DNA of 64,000 nucleotides from Lentzea aerocolonigenes. GTDB taxonomy: Bacteria; Actinomycetota; Actinomycetes; Mycobacteriales; Pseudonocardiaceae. How positions within the stretch are numbered: position 1 is the stretch's first letter; every line of letters begins with the position of its first letter. Made by a program: the position numbers and the translations under genes. Shown here piece by piece: positions 35,969 through 47,660 of this stretch. The notes beneath the pieces are model-generated. The model was not told the origin of the DNA. It ran no database searches and saw nothing but the letters and a program-made list of their open reading frames with translations. The DNA lies in the NCBI RefSeq assembly GCF_000974445.1, contig NZ_BBOJ01000007.1, positions 186,001 to 250,000 on the forward strand. The letters run 5' to 3'.

Positions 35969-36709
35969 GTGGATGCAGAAGCCGCGTACGCGCCACCCGC
36001 CTCGTACCGCCCCGGCTACGAGCTGGTGGCCGAGCGGATCCTCGAGCTCATCGCCGAGCTGGAGCTGCGCCCCGGTGACCGCATGCCGACCGAGAACGAG
36101 CTGGCCGGCCGGATGGGGACCAGCCGGACCGTGGTGCGGGAGGCGGTGAAGATCCTCTCGGCGCTCGGGAGGGTGCGCGCTCACAAGGGACGCGGGCTCT
36201 ACGTGGCCGACGACGAGGGCATGCTCGGCTCGTCCCGGTGGGGCGGCTTCTTCCTGCCCACCGACCTCGACCACGTGTACATGCTCTTCGAGTTCCGCAA
36301 GGTCCAGGAGGTCGCCGCCGCACGGCAGGCCGCCACCAGGGCGACACCGGCCGAGCTGCGCGCCGTCGAGGTGGCGGCGGAGCTGTGCCGGAAGGGGCAC
36401 GTCACCGGGCAGGACGCGATGTTCGACCAGGGCGACGACGACTTCCACCTGGCCGTCGCGGCCGCCTCGCACAACCAGTTCCTCGTCGCCGCGGTGCGCG
36501 AGGCCCGCCGGTTGCAGCGGCAGTCCAACGTCATCGGGCTGAACGGCGCGGTCGGCGGACATGCCGCGGAGGCCGTCCAGGAGCACGCCGCGATCTACCG
36601 CGCGATCCGCGACGGTGACGCCGACGCGGCCGGCGCCGCTGCCGCCGTGCACGTGGACAGGACGCTGGAGGACTACCGGCGCGAGATCCAGCGCCGCGTC
36701 TTCGGCTGA
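35969..36709 (+). CDS. FadR-type GntR transcriptional regulator
   Basis: 246 residues. Winged helix-turn-helix with GDRMPTENELAGRMGTSRTVVREAVKIL (residues about 37-64) and an all-helical FCD effector domain (FEFRKVQEVAAARQAA to the C-terminus) containing the Asp/His metal-ligand pattern FDQGDDDFHLAV. GTG 35969 has GAAGGAG at 8 bases. It lies between two xylan/glucan hydrolase genes and is a candidate regulator of one or both; the ligand is probably a small acid, as usual for FCD proteins. Confidence 0.88.
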   Translation: MDAEAAYAPPASYRPGYELVAERILELIAELELRPGDRMPTENELAGRMGTSRTVVREAVKILSALGRVRAHKGRGLYVADDEGMLGSSRWGGFFLPTDLDHVYMLFEFRKVQEVAAARQAATRATPAELRAVEVAAELCRKGHVTGQDAMFDQGDDDFHLAVAAASHNQFLVAAVREARRLQRQSNVIGLNGAVGGHAAEAVQEHAAIYRAIRDGDADAAGAAAAVHVDRTLEDYRREIQRRVFG

Positions 36710-39266
<2,557 letters not shown>

Positions 39267-39274
39267 CCGGCTGA

Positions 39275-39544
39275 ACGTCGTCCCCCGCACCAGACGAGCG
39301 TCAGCCGGCCCGCCGCCGCACGCTGCTCGGCAGCGGACTCGCCGCACCGGCCGCACTGGGCCAGGTCGCGTGTGCCGAGACAGTGCACACCGAGGTCGCC
39401 GATCTCCATCAGGCGCCGGCCGGGGACCGCACGAGCTCGCCGTTCCGCCTCGACCTCACCGGCACCTGGAAGTGCAAGCACGTCAGCCGCGCGGCCGACC
39501 GGGACCAGAACTCGACCCGGGTCTGGGCGTGGTCAGGCTCGTGA
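39275..39544 (+). pseudogene. Start-less remnant of a Tat-exported protein gene
   Basis: An 89-codon open stretch in one frame, without a start codon, reads PARRRTLLGSGLAAPAALG near its beginning (39311-39365), a convincing twin-arginine signal, and then FRLDLTGTWKCKHVSR, reminiscent of the N-terminal sandwich of exported glycosidases, before a stop at 39542. Nothing recognisable follows. I read this as the eroded 5' end of a secreted enzyme. The family assignment is a guess. Confidence 0.45.
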
Positions 39545-39860
39545 ACCGGCAGAGCGGCCTCAGCCAGAGGTTCGGCCTGCAACGCCTCCGGGTTGGCGGT
39601 GGGTGGTTGTGGTCGCCGGCGCGGCCACAACCACCCGCGCTGCCGCTCCCGCCACCACCTCGGGGGCCAGCGCGTCTACGCGGGCAGTTCTCCGCGGCCG
39701 CCCGCAGTACGTCGGTGAAGACACGGTCCGGAACGATCCGCCGATCAACTGACTGACGCGGCGGCTGCCGCAGGCAGATGTGGGCGGGCCCGGTCTCACG
39801 TCCGGCTGGGTCGTGTGCCGATGGTGCTCCTTGACACACAGTTGGCAGCCCTTCAAGATG
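39545..39860. other. Non-coding gap after the remnant gene
   Basis: Apart from the hairpin at 39599-39638 I see no gene here. Short open frames reflect GC bias. A degenerate tail of the remnant gene could lie at 39640-39756 but is not recognisable. Confidence 0.4.
39599..39638. terminator. Strong hairpin, probable terminator
   Basis: GGGTGGTTGTGG (39601-39612) pairs perfectly with CCACAACCACCC (39625-39636), extended by two more pairs. It separates the hydrolase region from the amino-acid-type operon that starts at 39900. Confidence 0.6.
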
Positions 39861-39889
39861 GTCGACAATCGACAAACGACGGTCGACAC
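39861..39889. promoter_or_regulatory. Candidate GntR operator upstream of the left ABC operon
   Basis: GTCGACAATCGACAAACGAC followed by GGTCGACA contains two GTCGAC palindromes and a central TCGACAA repeat. The 9-mer GTCGACAAT recurs in inverse orientation at 47626-47634, upstream of the GntR gene that closes this region. I infer that the GntR protein controls both promoters. Confidence 0.5.
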
Positions 39890-39899
39890 AGGAGGAAAA

Positions 39900-40580
39900 G
39901 TGAAATTCGAGAGCAAGCCGAAGTTCGTCGCGTTCGACATGAACGGGACGTTGATCCACTTCCGCATCAACGAGGTGATCCGCCGCGTCCTGGGTGACCG
40001 GCTCCCCGCCGAGATCGCCGACGAGGTCCTGAAGACCGGCAACGAGTTCCGGTACGACGAGACCCTGGGCGACTACAAGCCGTTCCACCAGGTCATCGCT
40101 CACTCGCTGGAGCGCACCCTGCACCACTTCGGCCTGGGGTACCGCGCCGGTGACGCCGAGGCGGTGTACGAGCAGATCCCCACGTTCACGCCCTACCCCG
40201 GTGTCACCGAGGCGCTGAACCGCCTGGCCGAGGAGTTTCCGCTGGTCATCGTGACGAACACCGACGACGTCCACGCGCCGAGCCTCGTGGAGAACCTCAA
40301 GGCTCCGTTCGAGGTCGTCATCACCGCCGAGCAGATGGGCTGCTACAAGCCGCGGCTGCACGCGTGGCGGTACACGCTGGACAAGCTCGGCGCGACGCCC
40401 GACGAGATCGCGTGGGTCTCGGCGAGCCCGAAGTACGACCTCCGCTCCGCGACCGTCATGGGCTTCGACAAGAAGGTGTACGTGGACCGCGGCTTCGAGC
40501 CGGACCACCCGTGGCTCGGCGCCAGGCGGATCACCGACATCGCCGACCTCCCCGTCCTCTTCGGTCTGCCGCGTCCCTGA
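39900..40580 (+). CDS. HAD-superfamily hydrolase, haloacid-dehalogenase type II-like
   Basis: 226 residues. Motif I VAFDMNGTLIHF with the nucleophilic Asp, motif II VIVTNTDD, motif III Lys in GCYKPRLHAW and motif IV-like ASPKYDLRSA; the cap domain lies between motifs I and II. GTG 39900 has GGAGG four bases upstream. First gene of the plus-strand operon; 29 bases separate it from the FAD oxidase. A second HAD/FAD-oxidase pair occurs at 53289-55257 in the facing operon, so these two enzymes evidently work in sequence. Whether it removes a halide or a phosphate is not known. Confidence 0.85.
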   Translation: MKFESKPKFVAFDMNGTLIHFRINEVIRRVLGDRLPAEIADEVLKTGNEFRYDETLGDYKPFHQVIAHSLERTLHHFGLGYRAGDAEAVYEQIPTFTPYPGVTEALNRLAEEFPLVIVTNTDDVHAPSLVENLKAPFEVVITAEQMGCYKPRLHAWRYTLDKLGATPDEIAWVSASPKYDLRSATVMGFDKKVYVDRGFEPDHPWLGARRITDIADLPVLFGLPRP

Positions 40581-40609
40581 CGCACGCTCGAGACGACTGG
40601 AGAGCAGCG

Positions 40610-41884
40610 ATGAAGTTCACGCCTTACTGGCTCGACACCGCTCCGCAGGGCCCTGACCGGTCGCGGACCGACATCAGCGGCCGCGTCGACGTCGCGGTCG
40701 TCGGAGCGGGCCTCACCGGTCTGTCGACGGCGTTGCACCTGGCCCGCAGGGGTGCCGACGTGCACGTCTTCGAGAAGGAGACGGTGGGCTGGGGCGCGTC
40801 GGGTCGCAACGGCGGTATGGCCACGACCGGCCTGTCGATCGGCTTCCGCGACGCGGTCGGCCGGTACGGGTTGGACACGGCGAAGGCGTATTTGCTGGCC
40901 TACCACGACGCGGTCGACACCGTGGAGAAGGTCATCGGCGACGAGGGCATCGACTGCGACTTCGCCCGCACCGGCAAGCTGAACCTCGCGTCCAAGCCCG
41001 CTCACGTCGACGGCATGCGCAAGACCGCCGACATGCTGTCCGGGCTCGGTTTCGAGCACCGCGTGGTGAGCAGGAACGAGCTTCGCGCGGAGATCGGCTC
41101 CGACCGGTTCCACGGTGCGCTGGTCGACGCCAGGAGTGCCGGGCTGCACGTCGGCAAGTTCACCAGGGGACTCGCCGAGGCCGCGGTGCGGGCCGGCGCC
41201 ACGATCCACGAGAAGGCGCCGGTCGAGCGGTTCCGGCGGCTGGGCGGGGCGAAACACGAGCTGGTCACACCGCGGGGAACCGTGCAGGCGGACCAGGTGC
41301 TCGTGGCGACCAGCGGCTACACCGGCAGGCCGTTCCGCTGGCAGCAGTTCAGGATCGCGCCCGTCGGCAGCTTCATCATCGTGACCGAGCCGCTGGGCGA
41401 GGACGTCTGCGACGAGCTGCTGCCGACCAGGCGGATGGCGTCGACGTCCAGGAACCTGTTGAACTACTTCAGGATCACGCCGGACCACCGGCTGCTCTTC
41501 GGTGGCCGCGCCCGGTTCACCATGTCCAACCCGCAGTCGGACGAGAAGTGCGGGCGCATCCTGCAGAAGGCGATGACCGAGGTCTTCCCGCAGCTCGCGA
41601 ACGCGCGGGTGGACTACTGCTGGGGCGGTCTGGTCGACATGAGCATGGACCGCATGGTGCACGCCGGCGAGCACGACGGACTGTTCTACTCGCTCGGCTA
41701 CTCCGGCCACGGCGTGCAGATGGCCACGCACATGGGCAAGCAGATGGCCGAGTACCTGAACGGAACGACGAGTGCGAACCCTTGGCGCGACTTGAAGTTC
41801 ACCCGCATCCCCGGGCACTTCGGACCGCCCTGGTTCCTTCCTTTCGCAGGCGCTTACTACAGGTTCAAGGACCTCATGAAGTGA
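40610..41884 (+). CDS. FAD-dependent amine/amino-acid oxidase (DAO family, PuuB-like)
   Basis: 424 residues. N-terminal FAD motif VAVVGAGLTGLSTALHLARRG, then WGASGRNGGM (the GRNGG motif typical of gamma-glutamylputrescine oxidase-like DAO proteins), and the C-terminal flavin-contact motif YSLGYSGHGVQMATHMG. It would oxidise a C-N bond to an imine, giving an aldehyde and an amine. The paralogue at 53289 shares this architecture. Downstream RidA could remove the reactive imine products. The substrate is not predictable; polyamine or N-alkyl amino acid are the main options. Confidence 0.87.
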   Translation: MKFTPYWLDTAPQGPDRSRTDISGRVDVAVVGAGLTGLSTALHLARRGADVHVFEKETVGWGASGRNGGMATTGLSIGFRDAVGRYGLDTAKAYLLAYHDAVDTVEKVIGDEGIDCDFARTGKLNLASKPAHVDGMRKTADMLSGLGFEHRVVSRNELRAEIGSDRFHGALVDARSAGLHVGKFTRGLAEAAVRAGATIHEKAPVERFRRLGGAKHELVTPRGTVQADQVLVATSGYTGRPFRWQQFRIAPVGSFIIVTEPLGEDVCDELLPTRRMASTSRNLLNYFRITPDHRLLFGGRARFTMSNPQSDEKCGRILQKAMTEVFPQLANARVDYCWGGLVDMSMDRMVHAGEHDGLFYSLGYSGHGVQMATHMGKQMAEYLNGTTSANPWRDLKFTRIPGHFGPPWFLPFAGAYYRFKDLMK

Positions 41885-41938
41885 GCGGGCCACCCTCGTC
41901 CCGCACCTCGTTCCCCCGTATGAAGAAGGACGGCCACC

Positions 41939-42883
41939 ATGCGAGTCACCACACCACTGCGTGCCGCGTTCGCCGCGACGTCCCTGACTCTCGCGCTGGT
42001 CGCGTGCGGGTCGGGAGGCGCTCCGCAGACCGTTCAGCAGAGCGGTGAGCCCGGCCAGTCGGTCGAGCACACCGATGACATCTCGGCCGGTGTTCAGGCT
42101 GATCCCGCCGCGGTGAAGCTGCTGCCCGAGTCCGTGAAGTCCAAGGGCAAGATCTCGGTGGCGATGGACCTGTCGAGTCCACCGACCACGTTCATGGCGG
42201 CGGACAACAAGACGCCGATCGGGTTCAACCCGGACATGGCGCGGTTGATCGCGGCCAAGCTCGGGGTGAAGCTGCAGATCGACAACGTCAAGTTCGACAC
42301 CATCATCCCCGGTCTGCAGGGCGGCCGGTTCGACTTCACCGCGACCACCATGGGCGCCACGGCGGAGCGGCTGAAGGTGCTCGACATGGTCAACTACTTC
42401 CAGACCGGCACCGGCGTCGCGGTCCCCAAGAGCAACCCGCAGAAGCTGGCCGTCCATGAGTTGTGCGAGCGTCGTGTCGGCGTGCAGTCCGGCAGCACGC
42501 AGGAGCTCAAGTGGCTGCCGCAGCTGACCGAGAAGGACTGCACGAGCCAGGGCAAGCCCGCCATCACGGGCGTGACGCTGCCGAGTGTCACCGACGCGCT
42601 GACCCAGTTGTCCTCCAAGCGTCTCGACGCGGTGATGTACGACTTCACCTCGCTCGCCTGGGCGGCCAAGCGGCAGCCGAACGTGCTGGAGGTCCTCCCG
42701 GAACGCGTGGTCACCACGAATGTGAACGTGGCGCTGCCCAAGGGTTCTCCGCTGACCCCGGCGGTCCAGGCGGCGATTCAGTCCATCATCGACAGTCCGA
42801 AGTACGCCGAAGCGCTTGACCGCTGGGGCTTCCAGGGCCTGGGCATCAAGACCGCGGCGCCGGCCGCCCCGCTGGGGCAATGA
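41939..42883 (+). CDS. Polar-amino-acid-type ABC transporter binding lipoprotein (left copy)
   Basis: 314 residues. Lipoprotein signal [11 protein letters not shown] with Cys23, then a family 3 binding protein fold ([30 protein letters not shown]). It shares almost the complete second half with the right-hand copy at 59477: from about residue 144 on only a few residues differ, while the first half differs at more positions. Its TGA overlaps the ATG of the permease. It captures a small amino-acid-like substrate outside the cell. Confidence 0.92.
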   Translation: MRVTTPLRAAFAATSLTLALVACGSGGAPQTVQQSGEPGQSVEHTDDISAGVQADPAAVKLLPESVKSKGKISVAMDLSSPPTTFMAADNKTPIGFNPDMARLIAAKLGVKLQIDNVKFDTIIPGLQGGRFDFTATTMGATAERLKVLDMVNYFQTGTGVAVPKSNPQKLAVHELCERRVGVQSGSTQELKWLPQLTEKDCTSQGKPAITGVTLPSVTDALTQLSSKRLDAVMYDFTSLAWAAKRQPNVLEVLPERVVTTNVNVALPKGSPLTPAVQAAIQSIIDSPKYAEALDRWGFQGLGIKTAAPAAPLGQ

Positions 42884-43806
42884 TGTCGACGGCCACCACC
42901 GGTTCGAAGACCGGAACCCAGCCGTTGCCGGACCTGCTGCCGGAGAACAAGAAGCGGATCACGCCGAAACGTCCGCGCGACTATCTCTGTTGGGCGGTCG
43001 CCATCGCGATCGTCGGCGGCCTGGTCACCACGACGGTGACGAACGAGAACTACCAGTGGCCGGTGGTGTTCAGCTACTTCACCACCGAGGCCATTCTGGA
43101 CGGTCTGGTGCTGACGCTGGTCCTGACCGTGGCCAGCATGGTGCTGGGCACGCTGCTCGGGTTGCTGCTCGCGGTGATGCGGATGTCGCACCAGGCGCCG
43201 ATCTCCGGCCTGGCGCGGCTGTACATCACGTTCTTCCGCGGCACACCGGTGCTCGTGCAGCTGATCTTCTGGTTCAACATCGCCGCGCTGTACCCGAACA
43301 TCACCATCGGCATCCCGTTCACCGACATCTCCACACCGGTGGACATGAACGCGCTGATGACTCCGCTGACCGCGGCGATCGTCGGTCTGACGCTGAACCA
43401 GGCCGCGTACATGGCGGAGATCATCCGCGGCGGGTTCGCGTCGGTGAACCGCGGCCAGTACGAGGCCGCGGACTCGTTGGGCATGAGCGGGTTCACCCGG
43501 CTCCGCCACGTGATCATCCCGCAGACCATGCCCGCGATCATCCCCGCCACCGGCAACCAGGTCATCGGCATGCTCAAGGAGACGTCCCTGGTCAGCGTGC
43601 TCGGCGTGGCGGAACTGCTCAACAGCGCACAGTCGATCTACGCGCGGACCTACCAGACCATTCCGCTGCTGATCGTGGCGAGCCTCTGGTACCTGATCAT
43701 GACGATGGCGCTGAGCGTGCCGCAGTCGATGATCGAACGCCGCTTCTCCCGCTCGACCCGCAGGCCCGCCCCGGTGGCCGTCGCCACGAAGGAGTCGTTG
43801 CTGTGA
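42880..43806 (+). CDS. Polar-amino-acid-type ABC transporter permease (left copy)
   Basis: 308 residues with an unusually long cytoplasmic N-terminus, then about five to six membrane segments and the HisM-type EAA loop [14 protein letters not shown] 42880 overlaps the upstream stop (ATGA). From about residue 37 to the end it is identical to the right-hand copy at 58551; twelve differences are all in the first 36 residues. Confidence 0.92.
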   Translation: MMSTATTGSKTGTQPLPDLLPENKKRITPKRPRDYLCWAVAIAIVGGLVTTTVTNENYQWPVVFSYFTTEAILDGLVLTLVLTVASMVLGTLLGLLLAVMRMSHQAPISGLARLYITFFRGTPVLVQLIFWFNIAALYPNITIGIPFTDISTPVDMNALMTPLTAAIVGLTLNQAAYMAEIIRGGFASVNRGQYEAADSLGMSGFTRLRHVIIPQTMPAIIPATGNQVIGMLKETSLVSVLGVAELLNSAQSIYARTYQTIPLLIVASLWYLIMTMALSVPQSMIERRFSRSTRRPAPVAVATKESLL

Positions 43807-44570
43807 AAGCCGACGGAACGATCGAGGCACGCCAGTTGTACAAGAGCTACGGCAGTCACGAGGTGCTGCGCGGGATCGACCTGTCGGTCAAGGCCGGCGA
43901 GATCTCCTGCATCATCGGGCCGAGCGGGAGCGGGAAATCGACACTTCTGCGCTGTGTCAACGGGTTGGAGACCATCGACCGCGGTGTGCTGCGGGTCAAC
44001 GGAGAGGACTTCGGCTACGTCGAGAAGGACAACGCCTACCACGCCGTCTCCCCGCAACGGCTGGCCGAGCAACGCTCCCACATCGGGATGGTCTTCCAGC
44101 AGTTCAACCTGTTCCCCAACATGACCGCCGAGGACAACGTCATGTCCGGACCGGTGCTGGTCAAGAAGACCGACCGCAAAACCGCCCGTGAACAGGCCCA
44201 GAAACTCCTGGCCCAGGTCGGCCTCGCCGGATGCGGCCACAAGTACCCCGCCCAGCTGTCCGGCGGCCAGCAGCAACGCGTCGCCATCGCCCGCGCACTG
44301 GCGATGCAGCCCAGCATCATGCTGTTCGACGAACCCACCAGCGCCCTCGACCCCGAACTCGTCGGCGAAGTCCTCGCCGTCATGCGCGACCTCGCCCACC
44401 ACGGCATGACCATGCTCGTCGTCACCCACGAGATGGGCTTCGCCCGCGACGTCGCCGACGAAGTCCTCTTCATGGACGACGGAATCGCCGTGGAGCGCGG
44501 CGACGCCCGCGAAGTACTCGCCAACCCCCGCGAAAAACGAACCCAGGAGTTCCTGGAAAGGGTGCTGTGA
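43803..44570 (+). CDS. Polar-amino-acid-type ABC transporter ATPase (left copy)
   Basis: 255 residues. Walker [10 protein letters not shown] (39-47), Q-loop VFQQFN, signature LSGGQQQR, Walker [13 protein letters not shown] and switch VTHE are all intact. GTG 43803 overlaps the permease stop, and its own stop overlaps the GTG of the RidA-like gene. It powers uptake by the SBP/permease pair. Compared with the right copy, 17 residues differ, clustered in the first 20 residues, around 75-85 and around 125-140. Confidence 0.95.
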   Translation: MKADGTIEARQLYKSYGSHEVLRGIDLSVKAGEISCIIGPSGSGKSTLLRCVNGLETIDRGVLRVNGEDFGYVEKDNAYHAVSPQRLAEQRSHIGMVFQQFNLFPNMTAEDNVMSGPVLVKKTDRKTAREQAQKLLAQVGLAGCGHKYPAQLSGGQQQRVAIARALAMQPSIMLFDEPTSALDPELVGEVLAVMRDLAHHGMTMLVVTHEMGFARDVADEVLFMDDGIAVERGDAREVLANPREKRTQEFLERVL

Positions 44571-45064
44571 CTGTGATCGAAAGTGCTGTGAAGGCAACGG
44601 ATCGGCTCCAGGCTCTCGGTCTGGAGCTGCCCGCCCTCGGATTCGGTGCGAGCCCGCACTTCGTGAACCACCGGACGGTGGATTCGAGCATCTACATCTC
44701 GGGCCAGTTGCCGTACCGGGACGGCGTGCTGCTGGGCCAGGGCGTCGTCGGCCGGGACGTCGACGTGCCGATGGCGCGCGACTTCGCCCGCCAGACCGCG
44801 CTCAACGCACTCGCCATCGCCGCGGACGCGGTGGGGGATCTCGACCGGGTCAGGGTCGTGCAGATGCTGGTATTCGTGGCCAGCACACCGGATCTGGGCG
44901 AGCAGTCGCGGGTCGCCGACGCGGCCAGTGACCTCCTCGTCGAGGTACTGGGTGAGAACGGACGGCACGCGCGCACCGCGATCGGCGTCGCGGGCCTGCC
45001 GCGCAACAGTCCGGTCGAGATCCAGATGGTCTGCGCCGCGGTGCAGGAGAGGAGTGCAACGTGA
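44567..45064 (+). CDS. RidA/YjgF-family protein
   Basis: 165 residues. Central motifs [25 protein letters not shown] and [20 protein letters not shown] place it in the Rid superfamily; the Arg in ARTAIGV corresponds to the imine-contacting arginine. These proteins hydrolyse reactive enamine/imine intermediates from amino-acid oxidases and PLP enzymes, both of which flank it. GTG 44567 overlaps the ATPase stop and its stop overlaps the next GTG. It is longer than canonical RidA by about 30 N-terminal residues; GTG 44573 is an alternative start. Confidence 0.88.
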   Translation: MTVIESAVKATDRLQALGLELPALGFGASPHFVNHRTVDSSIYISGQLPYRDGVLLGQGVVGRDVDVPMARDFARQTALNALAIAADAVGDLDRVRVVQMLVFVASTPDLGEQSRVADAASDLLVEVLGENGRHARTAIGVAGLPRNSPVEIQMVCAAVQERSAT

Positions 45065-46167
45065 GTCAGCTCCAGCGAGCGCTCGCCGCCCTGGCAGGGC
45101 GGATCGACACCCCGGCGCCGATCGTGCTGGTCGACGTGCTGCAGGACAACATCGACCGCATGCAGGCTTTCGCCGGCCAGCACGGCCTCCACGTCCGACC
45201 GCACGTCAAGACGCACAAGTGCGTCGAGATCGGCAGGCGCCAGCTCGCGGCGGGAGCGGTCGGCATCACCGCGGGCAACGTCGGTGAGGCCGAGGTCTTC
45301 GCCGCGGCCGGATTCGACGACATCTTCCTCGCCTACCCGGTCTGGCCCTCGGGGACCAAGGGCGCGCGGTTGCGCGGGCTGACCGAGTCCTCCCGGCTGC
45401 GGGTCGGCGTGGACAACGTCGCGGCGATCGACGCACTCGCCGACGCGATGGCGGGCGAACCGGAGCGGCTGGAGGTCGTGATCGAGGTGGACTGCGGCGC
45501 CCGTCGCTCCGGGGCACCGCCTGAGCTCGCGGGCGACCTCGCTTCGGCCGCCCGCCGGCGCGGCCTGGTGCCGGTGGGCGTCTTCACGTATCCGGGTCAC
45601 GGCAGCGCCGGTCCGGACGCTCGCCTGCGCGCCGCGCAGGACCAGGACGTCGCGCTCGTCACCGCGGTGCGCAGCCTCACCGCTGCCGGGATCACCGCTC
45701 AGGTGGTGAGTGCCGGCTCCACCCCGACCGTCGAGTTCACCGGCAGCAGCGTGATCACCGAGATCCGGCCAGGCGAGTACGTCTTCTGCGACCTGAACAA
45801 CACCCGGCTCGGCGCCTGCACGGACGACCAGGTCGCGCTGTTCGTCGCCACCACCGTGGTCAGCGACTGGGTCCCCGACCAGGTGATCGTCGACGCGGGC
45901 ACCAAAGCCCTCAGCCGGGAGGGCAGCGCCGAACGCGGCTACGGCGGCATCGCCGGCACGAAGGCCGTCCTGACCAAGCTCAACGAGTACCACGGATTCC
46001 TCGCGTTGCCCGCCGGCGAGGTCCGCCCCACCATCGGCACCGTGCTACCGGTGGTGCCGAACCACGTCTGCCCGGTCGTCATCAACTTCGAGGAACTGAT
46101 CGTCACCGACAGCACGGGCACGTCGCTGCAGCGTTGGCCGGTCGACGCCCGCGGATTCCTCAGCTGA
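45061..46167 (+). CDS. DSD1-family PLP enzyme (D-threonine aldolase / D-serine dehydratase-like)
   Basis: 368 residues. Fold-type III barrel beginning IDTPAPIVLVDVLQDNIDRM, with the PLP lysine expected at Lys50 in RPHVKTHK, and a C-terminal domain with VVPNHVCPV, the His/Cys metal site of the DSD1 family. Such enzymes cleave or dehydrate beta-hydroxy-D-amino acids and also include beta-hydroxyaspartate aldolase. GTG 45061 overlaps the Rid stop. Which reaction applies here cannot be told from sequence; the aspartate-related enzymes in the facing operon make beta-hydroxyaspartate chemistry a possibility (inference). Confidence 0.85.
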   Translation: MSQLQRALAALAGRIDTPAPIVLVDVLQDNIDRMQAFAGQHGLHVRPHVKTHKCVEIGRRQLAAGAVGITAGNVGEAEVFAAAGFDDIFLAYPVWPSGTKGARLRGLTESSRLRVGVDNVAAIDALADAMAGEPERLEVVIEVDCGARRSGAPPELAGDLASAARRRGLVPVGVFTYPGHGSAGPDARLRAAQDQDVALVTAVRSLTAAGITAQVVSAGSTPTVEFTGSSVITEIRPGEYVFCDLNNTRLGACTDDQVALFVATTVVSDWVPDQVIVDAGTKALSREGSAERGYGGIAGTKAVLTKLNEYHGFLALPAGEVRPTIGTVLPVVPNHVCPVVINFEELIVTDSTGTSLQRWPVDARGFLS

Positions 46168-46186
46168 CCCACAGGAGTTGCCCGAC

Positions 46187-46921
46187 ATGAGACTCGACCA
46201 CGTGACGGCCCTGGTGACCGGTGCCGGCAGCGGCATCGGCGAGGCCGTGAGCTCCCGCTTCCGCCGCGAGGGCGCACGACTGCTGCTCACCAGCCGCAGG
46301 GAGCGGCTCGACACGGCCCAGCCCGACGACCTGTACGTCCCCGGCGATCTCAACGACGAGGCGTTCGTCGAAGCCCTCGCCCGTCAGGCCGCCGAGTCGT
46401 TCGGCACCGTCGACGTCGTCGTCCTCAACCACGGCCTGCAGGCGAGCAGCCCGCTCACCGAGATGAGCTGCGAGGCGGCGAAGAACGTGCTCGACAGCAA
46501 CCTGCTCAGCGCGTTCCTGGTGATGAAGCACTTCGCGCCGCTGATGCCCGCCGCGGGAGGGTCGTTCGTCTGTGTCGGCTCACGGCTCGGCATGGTCGGC
46601 AAGGCGGGCGAAGTCCTGTACTCCGCGGCCAAGGGTGGTCTGATCATGCTCGCCAAGGGCGCCGCGATCGAGTGGGCGGCACGCAACATCCGCGTCAACG
46701 TCGTCGCCCCCGGCCTGACCGTCACGCCGATCATCGAGGCGTCCATCCAGCGCAGTGCCGACCCCGAGGCCTACCGCCGCGAGCGCGAGTCCCAGATCCC
46801 GCTCCAGCGCCTCGCCACTCCGGAGGAGGTCGCCGACGCGGTGCTCTTCCTGGCGTCCTCGGAGTCGACCTACATCACCGGAGCGGTGCTACCTGTCGAC
46901 GGCGGATACACCGCGTTCTGA
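46187..46921 (+). CDS. Short-chain dehydrogenase/reductase
   Basis: 244 residues. Cofactor motif VTGAGSGIGEAV (10-21), NHG in place of NNAG, catalytic GSR...YSAAK and the C-terminal YITGAVLPVDGG typical of classical SDRs. ATG 46187 has AGGAG at 9 bases. Last gene of the plus-strand operon, 19 bases after DSD1; convergent with the GntR gene 8 bases away. It probably acts on a hydroxy or keto product of this pathway. Confidence 0.9.
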   Translation: MRLDHVTALVTGAGSGIGEAVSSRFRREGARLLLTSRRERLDTAQPDDLYVPGDLNDEAFVEALARQAAESFGTVDVVVLNHGLQASSPLTEMSCEAAKNVLDSNLLSAFLVMKHFAPLMPAAGGSFVCVGSRLGMVGKAGEVLYSAAKGGLIMLAKGAAIEWAARNIRVNVVAPGLTVTPIIEASIQRSADPEAYRRERESQIPLQRLATPEEVADAVLFLASSESTYITGAVLPVDGGYTAF

Positions 46922-46929
46922 GCATGGCC

Positions 46930-47601
46930 TCACGCCTGCCGGGGATGAACCTCGGCGTGGCCGCTGAGCCCTGTCTGGAAGTGGGCGGCCAACTCCTTGC
47001 GGAACTCGTCGATGGAGCCCTCCAGCGCGACCGCGGCCAGCCTCTCGTGCTCGACAGCCAGCTCGCGCGGGTCGCTGTAGGTCTGGTGATCGACGCTGAG
47101 GTAGAGCCGCAGCTTCGTCTCCCAGCCGTTCCACAGGTTCTGCAGAGCGCCACTGCCGGAGAGGTCGTAGAAGAGCCGGTGGAAGCCGAGGTGCGCGTCG
47201 ACGCTGGCCGCGATGTCGTTCTTCGCCAAGGCCTGGTGGAGGTCCTCGACGGTCTGCAGCAACCTCGACCGCTCGGAACCGCGCAACGCCTCGGCCGAGA
47301 GCTCTGCGGCGTACGGCTCGACGAGCAGGCGGATCGCGTCGATCTCGGCGACGTCCCGAGCGCTCACCTCCGCGACGAACGCCCCGCGGTAGGGGATCTT
47401 GACGATGAGCCCCTCCTCCTCCAGCTTGGTGAGCGCCTCGCGCAGCGGGGACCGGCTGATGCCGAGATCCGCGGCGATGTGCGCCTCCCGCAGCTGCCCG
47501 CCGGGAGGCACGGTCCCGTCGAGAATGGCGGCACGCAGCACGCGGTAGACGCCGTCCGGCGTCGTCGTCCGGTCTTCGATCCACTCGAACTTGCGGTCCA
47601 T
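46930..47601 (-). CDS. GntR-family (FCD) transcriptional regulator
   Basis: 223 residues. Winged helix-turn-helix GGQLREAHIAADLGISRSPLREALTKLEEEG, then an FCD domain with EIDAIRLLVEPYAAE and DAHLGFHRLFYD. It sits at the end of the left operon on the opposite strand and has the GTCGAC motif shared with that operon's promoter in its own upstream region, making it the best candidate for its regulator. Confidence 0.9.
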   Translation of the reverse strand: MDRKFEWIEDRTTTPDGVYRVLRAAILDGTVPPGGQLREAHIAADLGISRSPLREALTKLEEEGLIVKIPYRGAFVAEVSARDVAEIDAIRLLVEPYAAELSAEALRGSERSRLLQTVEDLHQALAKNDIAASVDAHLGFHRLFYDLSGSGALQNLWNGWETKLRLYLSVDHQTYSDPRELAVEHERLAAVALEGSIDEFRKELAAHFQTGLSGHAEVHPRQA

Positions 47602-47625
47602 TCCCCCGCCGCCTCCCCTTTGTCT

Positions 47626-47638
47626 ATTGTCGACTATA
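47626..47638. promoter_or_regulatory. Candidate GntR operator at the GntR promoter
   Basis: ATTGTCGACTATA, inside TGTCTATTGTCGACTATACC, has a GTCGAC core 25 bases upstream of the GntR start. Nine bases (ATTGTCGAC) recur inverted at 39861-39869. Confidence 0.5.
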
Positions 47639-47660
47639 CCGGCTTGGCGGCGGTCAGGTT

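Larger units (their letters stand above)
41939..44570. repeat. Left copy of a 2.6-kb inverted repeat (duplicated ABC transporter module)
   Basis: The SBP, permease and ATPase genes here are repeated at 57787-60418 on the opposite strand. Encoded permeases are identical over about 270 residues and ATPases differ at 17 of 255 positions; at DNA level stretches of 60 bases around 43137-43196 are identical to the complement of 59161-59220. The two copies flank a 13.2-kb segment. Confidence 0.9.
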
